Positions 1-12,177 are shown, counted from the stretch's first letter. The stretch: DNA of 64,000 bases from Staphylococcus taiwanensis (GCA_020544305.1 CP058667.1:558001-622000), one strand, 5' to 3'. Program-made: numbers and translations. Notes: generated by a model from the sequence alone, not told the origin.

Positions 1-1
1 G

Positions 2-3000
2 CCTATAGAGAATTTTAATATTACGCGTAATGAGGTGCAAAATGGGGGCGAAGTAGAGTATAAATTTAAAGTTCCAGTGCGCGATTGGAATGGTGATTTA
101 GGATTTAATGGTTATGTAATGATGTTCGAGAATGGTAGTGAAATACCTAACAATAATATCACTCCAACATCTCATCAAAACTATTTCTATGATGAAACTA
201 AAGTTCAAGGATATAATCCCAATGATCCTCGTTTAATATCTACAGATGATAGCTCTGAAGTTCAAGTCGTACCATTCCAAACTGAATATGTCATTTCAAA
301 AGATTTACCTGTTGGTCAACAAGAAGTTCAAAGAGAAGGTCAAAATGGGAAACGAGGAACATTATATACTAGTGTAAGTTATAATAATCAATTAATAGGC
401 AGATTCGTTAAACAAACCTATGATGTAGCACCAGTGAATAAAATTGTAAAAATAGGTGTAGGTTCAGTTAATGACTCTAATCTCAATGGACCGTTAGCAC
501 CAATACTAGAACCTCAATTATCAGGTGATCATGTCATTAGTGGTGAAACAAGTCCGAATGCTGAAGTGACAATTTATGTTTCAGGTAATGAATATCATGT
601 CACTGCTAATGATAGTGGTCATTTTACATATAATTTACCAAGCTATACTTTACGAGAAGGTGACCATATCTCAGCTATTGCTACAGTGAATGGCAAGAAA
701 AGTAATCCAGGGAAAATGATTATTCCAAGAGATGGAAGAACACCAAATCTTAATACAAATGTTCAACGTGGTGAAAATAATAATAAACCAGGAAGCTGGG
801 TAACTGTAACGAATGCAACAACGGGTCAACAAATTAGTCGTTTCTTTGTTCCTGATGGTTTACCTGGTCAAGATGGGCGTTCAATAACTATTACAAATGA
901 ATATTTAGATCAAAATACAGGGGATCGTGTTATTCATTTTAGTGATGGTCGAACAATTCGTATTCCAAAAGGACCAAAAGGAGACAAAGGCGATCGTGGA
1001 GAGACAGGTGCAACAGGAGCGAGAGGCCCGCAAGGATTGCAAGGTCAACAAGGATTACAAGGTCCTCAAGGATTGCAAGGTCCAACCGGCGCTCAAGGAC
1101 CAGCTGGTCCACAAGGTCCAGCCGGCCATTCAATTACTATTACTAGTCATACTGTTGATGCAAACGGTAATACAATAATAAGATTTAGTGATAATACAAC
1201 ACTTACAATTCCAAAAGGTCAAAAAGGTGATAAGGGAGACCGTGGCGAAACAGGCGCAAGAGGTCCACAAGGACTTCGAGGTGAGACAGGCGCAACAGGA
1301 GCGCAAGGCCCAGCCGGTCATTCAATTACAATTACAAATACTTCTGTTGATTCGAATGGAAATACAGTTGTAAGATTCAGTGATAATACAACACTTACAA
1401 TTCCAAAAGGCCAAAAAGGTGATAAAGGCGAACGTGGAGAAACAGGTGCAACAGGCGCACAAGGTCCACAAGGACTTCGAGATGAGACAGGTGCAACTGG
1501 ACCAAAAGGAGACAAAGGTGACCGTGGAGAGACAGGCGCAGCGGGAGCACAAGGTCCAGCCGGTCATTCAATTACAATTACAAATACTTCTGTTGATGCA
1601 AATGGCAACACGATTGTGAGATTTAGCGATAATACCTCAATTATAATTCCTAAAGGACTGAAAGGTGATCGAGGAGAAACAGGCGCAACAGGTCCTAGGG
1701 GAGACAAAGGTGATCGTGGTGAGACGGGAGCAAGAGGTCCACAAGGATTGCAAGGCCCACAAGGATTGCAAGGCCCACAAGGATACCGTGGAGATACAGG
1801 GGCTCCTGGTCCACAAGGTCCACAAGGACAGGCGGGTCAATCTATATCCATTAGACGTATTACTAAAGATCATGATGGAAATACAACAGTTGAATTTAGT
1901 GATAATTCTTCAATGATTATTCCAGCTGGAACACGTGGACAAGATGGCACATCAGTTGGTTTACGCTCTATAAATAAAGAAAGTAATGGGGACACAGTTG
2001 TCACTTTTACAGATGGAAAAACGATGACAATTCCAAAAGGAGATAAAGGTGACCGTGGTGAAAATGGTGCAGATGGACACTCAATTACTATAACTTCAAA
2101 TACTGTAGAGCCAAGTGGTGACAGAAAAATTGTCTTTTCAGATAATACTACGCTTATTATTCCAAAAGGAGACAAAGGTGATCGCGGTGAAAATGGTACA
2201 TCAGTAGGAATTACAAATATAGATACAAATACAAATGGTGACAAAGTGGTTCATTTTACAGATGGAAAAACATTAACAATACCAAAAGGACAAGACGGAA
2301 CCTCAATAGGTATTAGAACAATTACACCACAAGCTAATGGAGATATCATAGTTACATTTACTGATGATAAAACAATGACGATACCAAAAGGTGAAAAAGG
2401 AGACAAAGGTGACCGAGGTGAAGTCGGTGCAAGAGGCGCAGATGGTCGTTCAATAACTATTACTTCTAGTACAGTAGAGTCAAATGGTGATAGAAGAATT
2501 GTCTTTTCAGATAATACATCAATAGTTATTCCAAAGGGCGATAAAGGTGATCGTGGTGATAACGGAACGTCAGTAGGAATTACAAGTATAGATACAAATG
2601 CAAATGGTGATAAAGTAGTTCATTTTACAGATAATAAAACGATGGTTATACCAAAAGGTCAAGATGGTACATCAATAGGTATTAACACTATTACACCACA
2701 AGCCAACGGAGATACTGTTGTTACATTTACTGATGATAAAACAATGACGATACCAAAAGGTCTTAAAGGCGATAAAGGAGACAATGGTACGTCTATTGGA
2801 ATTACTAATATTGAAACAAGTAGTAATGGCGATAAAATTGTTCACTTTAGTGATGGAAGAACAATGACTGTACCTAAAGGCCAAGATGGCACATCAATTA
2901 GCATTCAATCTATCACTCCACAGGAAAACGGAGATACATTAGTCACATTTAGTGATGGTAAGTCGATGACGATACCAAAAGGTACTAAAGGCGATAAAGG

Positions 3001-6000
3001 TGACCGTGGTGAAGTCGGAGCTAGAGGGGCAGATGGGCACTCAATCTCTATCACATCCAATAATTTAGAGCCAAACGGTGATCGTAAAATTATCTTCTCT
3101 GATAATACGTCTGTCGTTATTCCAAAAGGTGATAAAGGAGAAAAAGGCGATAATGGTACATCTGTGAGTATTACAAGTATAGATACAGACTCAGATGGCA
3201 ATAAGTTAGTACATTTCAATGATGGAAAAACGTTAACAATACCAAAAGGACAAGATGGTACTTCAGTTGGTATTAGAGTAATTACGCCTCAAGATAATGG
3301 TGATACAATAGTTACGTTTACTGACGATAAAACAATGACAATACCAAAAGGAGCTAAAGGAGACCGAGGAGAAAATGGACACGATGGTCGTGACGGTACA
3401 TCAGTAACGATTACCAATACAACAACAGATGGTGATGGAAACAAAGTTATTACCTTTAGTGACGGCAAAACAGTGACAATTCCGAAAGGTGCTAAGGGTG
3501 ATCGAGGAGACAATGGTCAAAATGGTCAAGATGGTACGTCAATAAGAATTACGAACACAACTACTGACGGCGATGGAAATACCGTTATTACCTTTAGTGA
3601 TGGAAGAACAGTAACGATACCAAAAGGCGCTAAAGGAGATCGAGGAGACAACGGACAAAATGGCCATGATGGCCAAAACGGTACATCAATCACGATTACA
3701 AGTACCACAACAGATAACCAAGGAAATACAGTGGTTAACTTTAGCGATGGACATACAATCACCATTCCAAAAGGAGACCGAGGAGAAAATGGACATGACG
3801 GTACATCAGTAAGTATTACAAGAACGGAAGTTGATGAATCAGGTAATACAATTGTCCACTTCAGTGATGGCAAACAAATTAGTATTCCTAAAGGTCAAGA
3901 TGGTCGTTCTATTGATATACAATCTGTTATTAAAACACCTCAAGGTGATACAGTCGTTACGTTTACAAATGGCAAAACAATCACAATACCAAAAGGAGAT
4001 AAAGGTGATCATGGAGAAAATGGCCAAGATGGTGCATCTATAAGTATTTTAAGAACAGCCCCTGATGCAAATGGAAATACCGTCATTTACTTTAGTGATG
4101 GTAATCAAGTTACCGTACCAAAAGGTCAAGACGGACACTCAATTGGTATTCAAAATATTGAAAAACAACCAAATGGTAATACTGTAGTAACATTTACTGA
4201 CAATAAGTCAATTACGATTCCTAAAGGAGACAAAGGTGATCATGGAGAAAATGGCCAAGATGGTCAAAATGGTACATCTATAAGTATCACAAGCATAAAT
4301 ACGGATACTGATGGTAACAAAATCGTTCGTTTTAGTGATGGTAAAGAACTTTCAATACCGAAAGGCCAAGATGGTCGTTCTATAGATATACAAACAACAA
4401 CAAAATTACCAAATGGGGACACAGAAATAACATTTACAAATGGTAAAACAATTGTTATTCCAAAAGGAGATCGAGGAGAAAATGGACATGATGGTCGAGA
4501 CGGTACATCAGTAACAATTACCAATACAACAACCGACGGTGATGGAAACAAAGTTATTACTTTTAGTGATGGCAAAACAGTGACCATCCCGAAAGGAGCT
4601 AAAGGTGACAAAGGTGATAATGGCCAAAATGGTCAAGATGGCAGATCAATCACGATTACAAACACAACTACTGATGGTGATGGGAATACAGTTATTACCT
4701 TTAGTGATGGAAGAACAATAACAATACCAAAAGGCGCTAAAGGTGACAAAGGTGATAATGGCCAAAATGGTCACGATGGTCAAAATGGTACATCGATCAC
4801 GATTACAGGTACTTCAACAGATGATCAAGGAAATACAGTAGTTAACTTTAGCGATGGACATACAATCACGATTCCTAAAGGAGATCGAGGAGAAAATGGA
4901 CATGACGGAACATCAGTAACGATTACCAATACAACAACCGACGGTGATGGAAACAAAGTTATTACTTTTAGTGATGGCAAAACCGTAACCATTCCTAAAG
5001 GAGCTAAAGGAGATCGAGGTGATAACGGTCAAAACGGTCAAGATGGCAGATCAATCACGATTACAAGCACAACTACTGATGGTGATGGGAATACAGTTAT
5101 TACCTTTAGTGATGGAAGAACGGTAACCATACCAAAAGGCGCTAAAGGAGACAAAGGTGATAATGGCCAAAACGGTCATGATGGAACATCTATAAGTATT
5201 ATTAATACCGACACTGATGGAGATGGAAATACAGTTATTCACTTTAGCGATGGCAAAACGGTGACAATACCAAAAGGCGCTAAAGGAGACAAAGGTGATA
5301 GTGGCACATCAATTACTATTACAAGTACAGAAACAGATGAACATGGTAGTATTATTGTTCATTTTAGTGATGGTCATTCAATTACATTACCAAAAGGTCA
5401 AGACGGTCATTCAATTGGAATTCAAACAACTGAGAAAACGCCAAATGGAGATACAGTGGTTACCTTTAGTGACGGTAAATCAATTACAATACCAAAAGGT
5501 GAACGTGGCGATAATGGACATGATGGTACATCAGTAACTATAACAACCACTGATACCGATGGAGATGGAAATACAATCATTACCTTTAGTGATGGCAAAA
5601 CAGTTAAAGTTCCAAAAGGCCAAGACGGTCATTCAATTGAAATACGAGAAATTACACATAATCCAAATGGCGATGCAGTTGTTACATTTAGTGATGGCAA
5701 AACAATGATAATACCAAAAGGTGAACGTGGCGAAAATGGTCATGATGGCACATCTGTATCTATAACTGATACGCATGTGGATGATGCTGGAAATACTGTG
5801 ATTACGTTTAATGATGGTAAACAAATTTCATTACCAAAAGGTCAAGATGGTCACTCGATTGGAATTAGAAATACTGAAAAAACGCCAAACGGAGATACAG
5901 AGGTTACATTTACTGACGGCAAATCAATTACAATACCAAAAGGTGACAAAGGCGATCGTGGTGAAAATGGCGCATCTATAACTATTACAAATACTGATAT

Positions 6001-7198
6001 TGATAATGATGGAAATACAATTATTACATTTAGTGATGGCAAAACAGTTAAAGTTCCAAAAGGTCAAGACGGTCATTCAATTGGAATTAGAGGAATTGCG
6101 CATAATCCAAATGGAGATATCGTAGTTACATTTACCGATGATAAATCGATTACAATACCAAAAGGAGAAAAAGGAGACCGTGGTGAGAATGGTCATGATG
6201 GCGCATCAGTTACAATTACTAGTCAAAGAATTACACCTGAAGGAAATACAGTAATTGAATTTAGTGATGGTCATTCAATTATAATTCCTAAAGGTAAAGA
6301 TGGTCATTCTGTTACAATCAGAGCAACTCATAAAGATAAAGACGGCAACACAGTAATTGAATTTAGTGATAATAATGTCATTACAGTTGAAAAAGGTCGA
6401 GATGGACGTAACGGTCGAGACGGACGTGACGGACATAACGGTTATAATGGACATAACGGTTATAATGGTCACAATGGCTATAATGGTCACAATGGCTATA
6501 ATGGTCACAATGGCTATAATGGTCACAACGGCTATAATGGCCACAATGGCCACAATGGCTATAATGGTCATGATGGTATTAAAGATCGTTCAGTTACAAT
6601 TAGGGGAATTCACAAAGATCATCAGGGTAATACTGTTATTACTTTTAGTGACAATAACAAAATTGTAATTGAACGTGAGAAAACAAGTCAGCCTAAAGTG
6701 AATCATGAAAATCAAAATATTGTAAATAATTATTATATAGATAATAGTAGAAATACAATCATTCTATTAGCTGACGGTAGACAAATTACTGTTCCAGGCA
6801 GAAATGGTCGTCCAGCTATAATTAACTATTACTATCTTGATGAAGAAGGAAATATTCACATTGAATTAACTAATCATCCAAAGATAGTTATTCCAAGAAA
6901 GCCAATTCAAGTGACGCAAATAATGCGTTATGATTTTGGTGATGAAATTAGCGAAGTGATAGAAGATTATGATTATAATAGCTATAAACATCATCATCCT
7001 TATGTTGGAAAATATATTTCTCATCATGGACATGGTTATACAATGACTGACGCAATGCATCAATACAGAAAAGTAGTAGCTCAGAAATATGCGTTGCCTT
7101 CTACTGGACAATCAGATTCATTATCTTTAGATTATCTAATGCTATTACTTGGTAGTATATTAATACTTGGTGGATATCGTTTAAGAACAAATAAATAA
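2..7198 (+). CDS. Giant collagen-like LPXTG surface protein (5' partial)
   Basis: The reading frame is open to the left window edge, so the N-terminus, signal peptide and start lie outside. The first GTG inside the window is at 35, but sense codons precede it. From about codon 165 there is an Ig-like beta segment ([13 protein letters not shown]), of the kind seen in staphylococcal adhesins. From about codon 310 the protein becomes a long array of about 40 modules of roughly 30 residues (pattern SITIT..D.DGNTVI.FSDGKT.TIPKG). These alternate with collagen-like Gly-X-Y runs such as [10 protein letters not shown]. After a His/Tyr/Asn-Gly repeat and a His-rich spacer comes the sorting signal LPSTG (7094-7108), a hydrophobic segment and the basic tail RLRTNK. 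It is therefore expected to be sortase-anchored in the cell wall. A role in adhesion or biofilm is inference. No catalytic domain is visible. Confidence 0.93.
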   Translation, partial: PIENFNITRNEVQNGGEVEYKFKVPVRDWNGDLGFNGYVMMFENGSEIPNNNITPTSHQNYFYDETKVQGYNPNDPRLISTDDSSEVQVVPFQTEYVISKDLPVGQQEVQREGQNGKRGTLYTSVSYNNQLIGRFVKQTYDVAPVNKIVKIGVGSVNDSNLNGPLAPILEPQLSGDHVISGETSPNAEVTIYVSGNEYHVTANDSGHFTYNLPSYTLREGDHISAIATVNGKKSNPGKMIIPRDGRTPNLNTNVQRGENNNKPGSWVTVTNATTGQQISRFFVPDGLPGQDGRSITITNEYLDQNTGDRVIHFSDGRTIRIPKGPKGDKGDRGETGATGARGPQGLQGQQGLQGPQGLQGPTGAQGPAGPQGPAGHSITITSHTVDANGNTIIRFSDNTTLTIPKGQKGDKGDRGETGARGPQGLRGETGATGAQGPAGHSITITNTSVDSNGNTVVRFSDNTTLTIPKGQKGDKGERGETGATGAQGPQGLRDETGATGPKGDKGDRGETGAAGAQGPAGHSITITNTSVDANGNTIVRFSDNTSIIIPKGLKGDRGETGATGPRGDKGDRGETGARGPQGLQGPQGLQGPQGYRGDTGAPGPQGPQGQAGQSISIRRITKDHDGNTTVEFSDNSSMIIPAGTRGQDGTSVGLRSINKESNGDTVVTFTDGKTMTIPKGDKGDRGENGADGHSITITSNTVEPSGDRKIVFSDNTTLIIPKGDKGDRGENGTSVGITNIDTNTNGDKVVHFTDGKTLTIPKGQDGTSIGIRTITPQANGDIIVTFTDDKTMTIPKGEKGDKGDRGEVGARGADGRSITITSSTVESNGDRRIVFSDNTSIVIPKGDKGDRGDNGTSVGITSIDTNANGDKVVHFTDNKTMVIPKGQDGTSIGINTITPQANGDTVVTFTDDKTMTIPKGLKGDKGDNGTSIGITNIETSSNGDKIVHFSDGRTMTVPKGQDGTSISIQSITPQENGDTLVTFSDGKSMTIPKGTKGDKGDRGEVGARGADGHSISITSNNLEPNGDRKIIFSDNTSVVIPKGDKGEKGDNGTSVSITSIDTDSDGNKLVHFNDGKTLTIPKGQDGTSVGIRVITPQDNGDTIVTFTDDKTMTIPKGAKGDRGENGHDGRDGTSVTITNTTTDGDGNKVITFSDGKTVTIPKGAKGDRGDNGQNGQDGTSIRITNTTTDGDGNTVITFSDGRTVTIPKGAKGDRGDNGQNGHDGQNGTSITITSTTTDNQGNTVVNFSDGHTITIPKGDRGENGHDGTSVSITRTEVDESGNTIVHFSDGKQISIPKGQDGRSIDIQSVIKTPQGDTVVTFTNGKTITIPKGDKGDHGENGQDGASISILRTAPDANGNTVIYFSDGNQVTVPKGQDGHSIGIQNIEKQPNGNTVVTFTDNKSITIPKGDKGDHGENGQDGQNGTSISITSINTDTDGNKIVRFSDGKELSIPKGQDGRSIDIQTTTKLPNGDTEITFTNGKTIVIPKGDRGENGHDGRDGTSVTITNTTTDGDGNKVITFSDGKTVTIPKGAKGDKGDNGQNGQDGRSITITNTTTDGDGNTVITFSDGRTITIPKGAKGDKGDNGQNGHDGQNGTSITITGTSTDDQGNTVVNFSDGHTITIPKGDRGENGHDGTSVTITNTTTDGDGNKVITFSDGKTVTIPKGAKGDRGDNGQNGQDGRSITITSTTTDGDGNTVITFSDGRTVTIPKGAKGDKGDNGQNGHDGTSISIINTDTDGDGNTVIHFSDGKTVTIPKGAKGDKGDSGTSITITSTETDEHGSIIVHFSDGHSITLPKGQDGHSIGIQTTEKTPNGDTVVTFSDGKSITIPKGERGDNGHDGTSVTITTTDTDGDGNTIITFSDGKTVKVPKGQDGHSIEIREITHNPNGDAVVTFSDGKTMIIPKGERGENGHDGTSVSITDTHVDDAGNTVITFNDGKQISLPKGQDGHSIGIRNTEKTPNGDTEVTFTDGKSITIPKGDKGDRGENGASITITNTDIDNDGNTIITFSDGKTVKVPKGQDGHSIGIRGIAHNPNGDIVVTFTDDKSITIPKGEKGDRGENGHDGASVTITSQRITPEGNTVIEFSDGHSIIIPKGKDGHSVTIRATHKDKDGNTVIEFSDNNVITVEKGRDGRNGRDGRDGHNGYNGHNGYNGHNGYNGHNGYNGHNGYNGHNGYNGHNGHNGYNGHDGIKDRSVTIRGIHKDHQGNTVITFSDNNKIVIEREKTSQPKVNHENQNIVNNYYIDNSRNTIILLADGRQITVPGRNGRPAIINYYYLDEEGNIHIELTNHPKIVIPRKPIQVTQIMRYDFGDEISEVIEDYDYNSYKHHHPYVGKYISHHGHGYTMTDAMHQYRKVVAQKYALPSTGQSDSLSLDYLMLLLGSILILGGYRLRTNK
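6431..6565 (+). repeat. Tandem 18-bp coding repeat (GHNGYN units)
   Basis: Within the collagen-like gene, 7.5 copies of an 18-bp unit (135 bp) encode Gly-His-Asn-Gly-Tyr-Asn. The unit keeps the Gly-X-Y periodicity but has no Pro or Lys/Asp. The middle copies are almost identical at the DNA level, while the first two use different synonymous codons. This suggests recent expansion or contraction by slippage, always in frame because the unit is a multiple of nine bases. Confidence 0.85.
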
Positions 7199-7215
7199 AT
7201 TTAAATAATATTTAT

Positions 7216-7254
7216 ATGAAGTCTTTCCTTTCCTAAGGAGAGGCTTCATTTTTT
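7216..7254 (+). terminator. Intrinsic terminator of the collagen-like gene
   Basis: A 13-bp stem (including G-U pairs) starting ATGAAGTCTT and closing with GGCTTCAT is followed by six T's, 18 bases after the stop codon. Confidence 0.85.
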
Positions 7255-7375
7255 AAAATTGAAAGTAATTTCAAAAGGTGAATTTTGTTTCATCATTATT
7301 CTTGAAACTTCAATGGATAAATTTAGATAGTTATAATAAAGATAAATATTATGAAGAAACAAAGGGGGAACCTTT

Positions 7376-8173
7376 ATGGTTAAAGCTATTGCTGTGGATA
7401 TGGATGGTACGTTTTTAGATTCTAATAAGCATTATGATAAAGACCGTTTTGAGAAAATCTTTAAAGCATTGAAAGAACGGAATATAGAATTTATCGCTGC
7501 GAGTGGTAATCAATTTGCGAAATTGAAATCAATCTTTGGAGAACGTGATATGTTCTTTATTTCTGAAAATGGGGCAGTTATTTATAAAGGGGAAGCATTA
7601 TACAATTATCGTAGTTTTGATAAGGATATTTATACTGAAGTAGTAAACTATTTAAATCAAGATAGAAAACTTGATGAATTTATCGTATGTGGTTTGAAAA
7701 GTGCGTATATTCTTAAAGAAACAAGTGATGCATTTAAAAAGGATGCACATTTTTATTACCATCAATTAGAAGAGATTGATTCTTTTCAACCTTTACCGGA
7801 TGATGATTATGTTAAAATTGCGCTTAATATCAATAGAGAGACACATTCAACGCTTGATACGGATTTAGAGGAGAAGTTCTCAGATTCAATCAAACTAGTA
7901 TCGAGTGGCCACGATAGTATTGATATCATTATGCCAAATATGACAAAAGGTCAAGCACTTCAAAGATTATTAGAAGAATGGCACATGTCACCATCAGAAT
8001 TAATGGCTTTTGGAGATGCAAATAATGACAAAGATATGTTAGCATTTGCAGAACACAGTTATGTAATGGCTAATAGTCATGATCCGTCTTTATTTGACGT
8101 TGCTAAAGCAGTCGCACCGAGTAATGATGAGCAAGGTGTACTTCAAATCATTGAACAAGAAGTCTTAAAATAA
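7376..8173 (+). CDS. Cof-type HAD-IIB family phosphatase
   Basis: This is a 265-residue cytoplasmic hydrolase of the HAD superfamily, Cof/IIB subgroup, which dephosphorylates sugar phosphates, FMN or similar small metabolites. Motif I is VDMDGTFLD (nucleophile Asp8, acid/base Asp10), motif II contains Ser43 (AASGNQ), motif III is Lys191 (TKGQAL), and motif IV is GDANNDKDM (Asp214, Asp218). The C2 cap lies between about residues 85 and 185. The start is preceded by an AAAGGGGG ribosome binding site. It appears monocistronic, with hairpins on both sides. The exact substrate cannot be read from the sequence. Confidence 0.9.
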   Translation: MVKAIAVDMDGTFLDSNKHYDKDRFEKIFKALKERNIEFIAASGNQFAKLKSIFGERDMFFISENGAVIYKGEALYNYRSFDKDIYTEVVNYLNQDRKLDEFIVCGLKSAYILKETSDAFKKDAHFYYHQLEEIDSFQPLPDDDYVKIALNINRETHSTLDTDLEEKFSDSIKLVSSGHDSIDIIMPNMTKGQALQRLLEEWHMSPSELMAFGDANNDKDMLAFAEHSYVMANSHDPSLFDVAKAVAPSNDEQGVLQIIEQEVLK

Positions 8174-8183
8174 ATAGAACATA

Positions 8184-8222
8184 AAAAAGGTGAGTCCCCA
8201 ACGATTGAGGATTCACCTTTCG
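8184..8222. terminator. Bidirectional terminator between HAD gene and ldhD
   Basis: A 12-bp stem (AAAGGTGAGTCC with GGATTCACCTTT) sits between the convergent genes. A-rich and T-rich flanks make it usable from both sides. Confidence 0.8.
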
Positions 8223-8241
8223 TATATTTATAAATAATATC

Positions 8242-9234
8242 TTAGTTTAATTGAGTTTCACATTTACCTGTATTAATTACAGATAACGCAGCATTTAATC
8301 CGCCTTCAACTAAGTTTCTTACAGCTTCGTCTGAGAAGAATGCAATATGTGGTGTAACTAAAATATTTGGATTTTCGATTAATTCTAATAAAGTTTCATC
8401 TTCTACTTTTTTATCTGTCCAATCATATGTGAAGTATGGTGCTTCATTTTCGTACGTATCGATTGCAGCGCCATATAAAGTACCATTGTTCACTGCTTTA
8501 ATTAATTCAGGTGTGTCGATAACGGCACCACGAGCAGCATTCACTAATACAGCACCTTTTTTCACTTTAGAGAACATTTCTGCATCAAATAAGTGGAAAC
8601 TTTCTTTATTAGCTGGTACATGTAATGAAATGATGTCAGCATCAGCAATTGCTTCTTCAACAGAATCTTTATATTCTAAGAAGTCTAAAGCATTGTTTGG
8701 ATATGCATCATAACCAACTACTTTAGCACCGAAACCAGAGTAAATTTTACCAGTTGCAGCACCAATACGACCAGTACCGATAATAGCTACAGTCATGTTT
8801 TTAACAGGGGTAGACATGATAGGTGCAGCCCATTTGAAATTATGTTCTTGAACACGTTGTTCAATTGCAGGGAATCTACGAACTAATTGTAAAGCAATTG
8901 ATACTGAGTATTCAGCAATTGTTTCAGGAGAATAGCTCGGTACATTTGAAATGATGATGCCATGTTTTTTAGCAAGATCTAAATCATACATATCGAAACC
9001 AGCTGTACGTTGTGCAATTTGTTTAATGCCAAATTCTTCAAGTTTAGGATAAACAGAATCTGCTAATTTACCAAATTGCATTGTTGTAACACCATCGAAA
9101 CCTTTAGCTAATTCAACTGTATCTTCACTTAAAATTTCTTCAGTTGTAACAACTTCTACGTTGTTAGCTTTACCCCAATTTAAAGCGTCATTTTTCTCGT
9201 AATCACGAGTTCCGTAAAACATAATTCTTGTCAT
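8242..9234 (-). CDS. ldhD: D-lactate dehydrogenase (D-2-hydroxyacid dehydrogenase family)
   Basis: A 330-residue cytoplasmic enzyme that reduces pyruvate to D-lactate with NADH. The Rossmann motif is GTGRIG at 153-158. The catalytic set Arg235 (NAARG), Glu264 and His296 (TPHIAFF) falls at the positions known for lactobacillar D-LDH, which supports D-LDH over a generic hydroxyacid dehydrogenase. Length is typical. It is divergent from the nitroreductase gene across a 321-bp gap that contains a consensus Rex operator, so expression is probably induced when the NADH/NAD ratio rises during fermentation. S. aureus carries the same gene under the name ddh or ldhD. Confidence 0.93.
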   Translation of the reverse strand: MTRIMFYGTRDYEKNDALNWGKANNVEVVTTEEILSEDTVELAKGFDGVTTMQFGKLADSVYPKLEEFGIKQIAQRTAGFDMYDLDLAKKHGIIISNVPSYSPETIAEYSVSIALQLVRRFPAIEQRVQEHNFKWAAPIMSTPVKNMTVAIIGTGRIGAATGKIYSGFGAKVVGYDAYPNNALDFLEYKDSVEEAIADADIISLHVPANKESFHLFDAEMFSKVKKGAVLVNAARGAVIDTPELIKAVNNGTLYGAAIDTYENEAPYFTYDWTDKKVEDETLLELIENPNILVTPHIAFFSDEAVRNLVEGGLNAALSVINTGKCETQLN

Positions 9235-9374
9235 TATAATAACCTCATTTCAATTTATAAAGATTGATAATTTTAATAATTAAGTAGTTTGCTGAAGTTG
9301 TCTATAGAAATGCGTCTTTATAATTAGAAAATGATTTGAAACATCTCTATTACTTAACTTACAGATATATTATA

Positions 9375-9392
9375 TTGTGAATTTATTCACAA
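9375..9392. promoter_or_regulatory. Rex operator upstream of ldhD
   Basis: The 18-mer TTGTGAATTTATTCACAA matches the staphylococcal Rex consensus TTGTGAAWWWWTTCACAA at every defined position, with perfect 7-bp arms. It lies about 140 bp upstream of the ldhD start and 164 bp upstream of the divergent nitroreductase start, in a 321-bp gap (9235-9555) where I see no gene. Rex is a redox-sensing repressor released by NADH. The site could serve either promoter; ldhD is the likelier target because it oxidises NADH. Confidence 0.85.
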
Positions 9393-9555
9393 ATCAATAG
9401 GTAATATGAAATTTATTTTTAAAATGTTAAAAATTTCACATAAAATTGGTGCTTTTAGCGAATTTTCATGAAAATTAACTAATAAGCGTATAACTTTAGG
9501 CTAATTGATTACTCATATATAATCAAATTAGTAACTACTAAGGAGGAATTATTTC

Positions 9556-10212
9556 ATGAATGAGATGCAAGAGACAATTATAAAAGCGTTTAATTTTAGA
9601 CATGCGACGAAAGTATTTGATACTACTAAACATGTTAGTGATTCAGAATTCCAAACGATATTAGAAACGGGACGTTTATCACCAAGTTCATTGGGATTAG
9701 AACCTTGGCGTTTTGCTATTATTGAGGATGAAGAAATAAAAGAGAGACTTAAACCTTATAGTTGGGGTGCACAAAAGCAACTAAGCACAGCAAGCCGTTT
9801 TGTGATTATTCTTGCACGTAAAAATGTCACTGCTGATTCAGAATACGTACAACATATGATTCGAGGTATAAAAAAATATGAAGAAAGTACGATTCCTGCA
9901 GTTGAAGATAAATATAATAATTTCCAAACAAACTTCCATATTAATGATAATGAACGAACATTATTGGACTGGGCAAGTAAACAAACCTACATTGCATTAG
10001 CTAACATGATGACGTCTGCAGCATTATTAGGTATTGATTCATGTCCTATGGAAGGATTTGATTTAGATAAAGTCACTGAAATCTTAGAAGAAGAAAGCAT
10101 TGTTGATACTGAACATTTCGCACCTTCAGTAATGGTTGCTTTTGGTTATCGTAAGGAGGAACCGAAAGAGAAAGTTCGCCAACCAGCCGATGATGTTTAT
10201 GCATGGTATTAA
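9556..10212 (+). CDS. Nitroreductase family NAD(P)H-dependent oxidoreductase
   Basis: A 218-residue FMN-dependent oxidoreductase of the nitroreductase fold. The N-terminal phosphate-binding pattern R-H-A-T-K-V-F-D (from about residue 15), the FMN-contact segment [12 protein letters not shown] (about 36-47), and SCPMEGFD near residue 160 are family hallmarks. The enzyme reduces quinones, nitro compounds or similar acceptors in the cytoplasm; the physiological substrate is unknown. The start has an AAGGAGG site nine bases upstream. It shares its upstream gap and the Rex operator with ldhD, so it may also respond to redox state, which is inference. Confidence 0.88.
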   Translation: MNEMQETIIKAFNFRHATKVFDTTKHVSDSEFQTILETGRLSPSSLGLEPWRFAIIEDEEIKERLKPYSWGAQKQLSTASRFVIILARKNVTADSEYVQHMIRGIKKYEESTIPAVEDKYNNFQTNFHINDNERTLLDWASKQTYIALANMMTSAALLGIDSCPMEGFDLDKVTEILEEESIVDTEHFAPSVMVAFGYRKEEPKEKVRQPADDVYAWY

Positions 10213-10225
10213 TTCAATGTTTTAC

Positions 10226-10252
10226 AAGGGAGCTTAACGGCTCTCTTTTTTT
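10226..10252 (+). terminator. Intrinsic terminator after nitroreductase gene
   Basis: The stem AAGGGAGC / GCTCTCTT with loop TTAACG is followed by a run of T's. Confidence 0.8.
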
Positions 10253-10384
10253 ATGATGATAGTTCTTTTAATAGATTCGTTAAGCAATCTTGATCGTGTT
10301 TAAATCATGGTACATTTGGAAAATTAAATACAAGCAAGATAGTGTATTTATAAATCTAAATAGGGTAGAATGACAATAGCATTA

Positions 10385-10398
10385 AGCAAGCGCTTACA
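10385..10398 (+). promoter_or_regulatory. Probable cre (CcpA) site before aldehyde dehydrogenase
   Basis: AGCAAGCGCTTACA matches the catabolite-responsive consensus TGNAARCGNWWWCA with one mismatch (the first base). It lies 68 bp before the start codon, near where a promoter is expected. Carbon catabolite control is inferred from the motif only. Confidence 0.5.
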
Positions 10399-10465
10399 TT
10401 TAATTATGAACATAAATATGATGCGCACATAGTTTTTCATAAATTGATATAAAGGGTGATGAACA

Positions 10466-11959
10466 ATGGCAAAAGTAAACGTTAGAGATTTTATTGAGGA
10501 ACAATACGGTTTATTCATCAACGGTGAATTTCAAGCAAGTGAAAGTGGAGACACATTAACTGTAACTAACCCAGCAAATGGTGAAGATTTAGCTAAAGTA
10601 GCCAAAGCAAGTAAATCTGATGTTGATAAAGCAGTACAAGCTGCACAAGAGGCTTTTGACAGTTGGAGTAAGACATCTAAAGAAGAACGTGCGGATTATT
10701 TATTAGAAATTAGTCGTCGTATCCATGAGAAAGTGGAACACTTCGCGACGATTGAATCATTACAAAATGGTAAACCATATCGAGAAACATCTACAATTGA
10801 TGTGCCATTAACAGCAAATCAATTTAAATATTTCGCTAGTGTATTAACAACAGACGAAGGTTCAGTCAATGAAATTGATGAAAATACAATGAGTTTAGTT
10901 GTTAATGAACCAGTCGGTGTTGTCGGTGCTGTAGTAGCATGGAACTTCCCAATCCTATTAGCATCTTGGAAATTAGCACCAGCATTAGCTGCAGGTAATA
11001 CAGTAGTTATTCAACCATCATCTTCTACACCATTATCATTAATCGAACTTGCGAAGATTTTCCAAGACGTATTACCAAAAGGTGTCGTCAATGTATTAAC
11101 TGGTAAAGGTTCTGAATCTGGTGATGCAATCTTCAATCACGAAGGTGTCAATAAATTATCATTCACAGGATCAACAGACGTTGGTTATGGCGTTGCAAAA
11201 GCAGGTGCTGAACGTATCGTACCAACGACATTAGAACTTGGTGGTAAAAGTGCGAATATTATCTTTGACGATGCAAACCTAGACCAAGTTATTGAAGGTG
11301 CGCAATTAGGTATCTTATTCAACCAAGGTGAAGTATGTAGTGCAGGTTCACGTTTATTAGTACAATCTTCAATTTACGATAAAGTAATGCCTAAATTAAA
11401 AGAAGCTTTTGAAAATATTAAAGTCGGTGACCCATTTGACGAAGACGTTAAAATGAGTGCACAAACAGGTCCAGAACAACTTGAAAAAATTGAAAGCTAC
11501 GTAAAAATTGCAGAACAAGATAGCAGTGCGAACATCTTAACAGGTGGACATCGTTTAACAGATAACGGCCGTGACAAAGGTTACTTCTTCGAACCTACTA
11601 TTGTTGAAATTAAAGATAATAGTCACCAATTAGCTCAAGAAGAAATCTTCGGACCAGTCGTTGTCGTTGAAAAATTTGAAGATGAAGCTGAAGCAATCAA
11701 AATTGCGAATGACTCAGAATACGGCTTAGCTGGTGGTATCTTTACTACTAATATCAACCGTGCATTAAATGTTGCTAAAGCAATGAGAACTGGACGTATT
11801 TGGATTAACACTTACAACCAATTCCCAGCTGGTGCACCATTTGGCGGATATAAAAAATCTGGTATCGGTCGTGAAATTTATAAAGATGCGATTAAAAACT
11901 ATCAACAAGTTAAAAATATCTTTATCGATACAAGCAATGAAACTAAAGGATTATATTAA
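10466..11959 (+). CDS. aldA: NAD-dependent aldehyde dehydrogenase (AldA-like)
   Basis: A 497-residue cytoplasmic ALDH that oxidises aldehydes to acids with NAD(P). The oxyanion Asn is in VVAWNFPI, the general base Glu257 in LELGGKSAN, the nucleophile Cys291 in NQGEVCSAG, and the C-terminal EEIFGPVV motif is present. Length and full-length similarity match the staphylococcal AldA group and acetaldehyde/betaine-type ALDHs. The start follows a short GGGTGATGAAC ribosome binding region. It stands alone between two terminators, with a cre-like site upstream. The natural aldehyde is unknown; acetaldehyde during ethanol metabolism is a reasonable guess. Confidence 0.88.
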   Translation: MAKVNVRDFIEEQYGLFINGEFQASESGDTLTVTNPANGEDLAKVAKASKSDVDKAVQAAQEAFDSWSKTSKEERADYLLEISRRIHEKVEHFATIESLQNGKPYRETSTIDVPLTANQFKYFASVLTTDEGSVNEIDENTMSLVVNEPVGVVGAVVAWNFPILLASWKLAPALAAGNTVVIQPSSSTPLSLIELAKIFQDVLPKGVVNVLTGKGSESGDAIFNHEGVNKLSFTGSTDVGYGVAKAGAERIVPTTLELGGKSANIIFDDANLDQVIEGAQLGILFNQGEVCSAGSRLLVQSSIYDKVMPKLKEAFENIKVGDPFDEDVKMSAQTGPEQLEKIESYVKIAEQDSSANILTGGHRLTDNGRDKGYFFEPTIVEIKDNSHQLAQEEIFGPVVVVEKFEDEAEAIKIANDSEYGLAGGIFTTNINRALNVAKAMRTGRIWINTYNQFPAGAPFGGYKKSGIGREIYKDAIKNYQQVKNIFIDTSNETKGLY

Positions 11960-11979
11960 TAGAGTTAGATATATTGTTG

Positions 11980-12009
11980 GCAGGGCGTTTCAAACGTCCT
12001 GCTTTTTTC
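11980..12009 (+). terminator. Intrinsic terminator after aldA
   Basis: The hairpin GCAGGGCGTTT / CAAACGTCCTGC (one G-U pair) is followed by TTTTTT. Confidence 0.85.
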
Positions 12010-12177
12010 TTTATAAAATTGTAAACTCTGTTCTTTTATATAAAATATTAATATTATTGTAGTTATTTTAATATAGATTTATGACGACTATTTATAAAGA
12101 TAAAATATGTATTTTATAACTTGTTTGTTTAATTTAGAGTGGTAAACTATTTTCAAATTTATTAGTGAGGTATAATT

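Noticed and set aside
6431..6565. CRISPR-like direct repeats
   Set aside because: The unit is 18 bp, contiguous without spacers, and in frame within a coding sequence.
939..6571. Many open frames antisense or shifted to the collagen-like gene
   Set aside because: They arise from the repetitive Gly-rich codon pattern (GGT/GAT/AAA) read in other frames; they have no ribosome binding sites and low-complexity translations.
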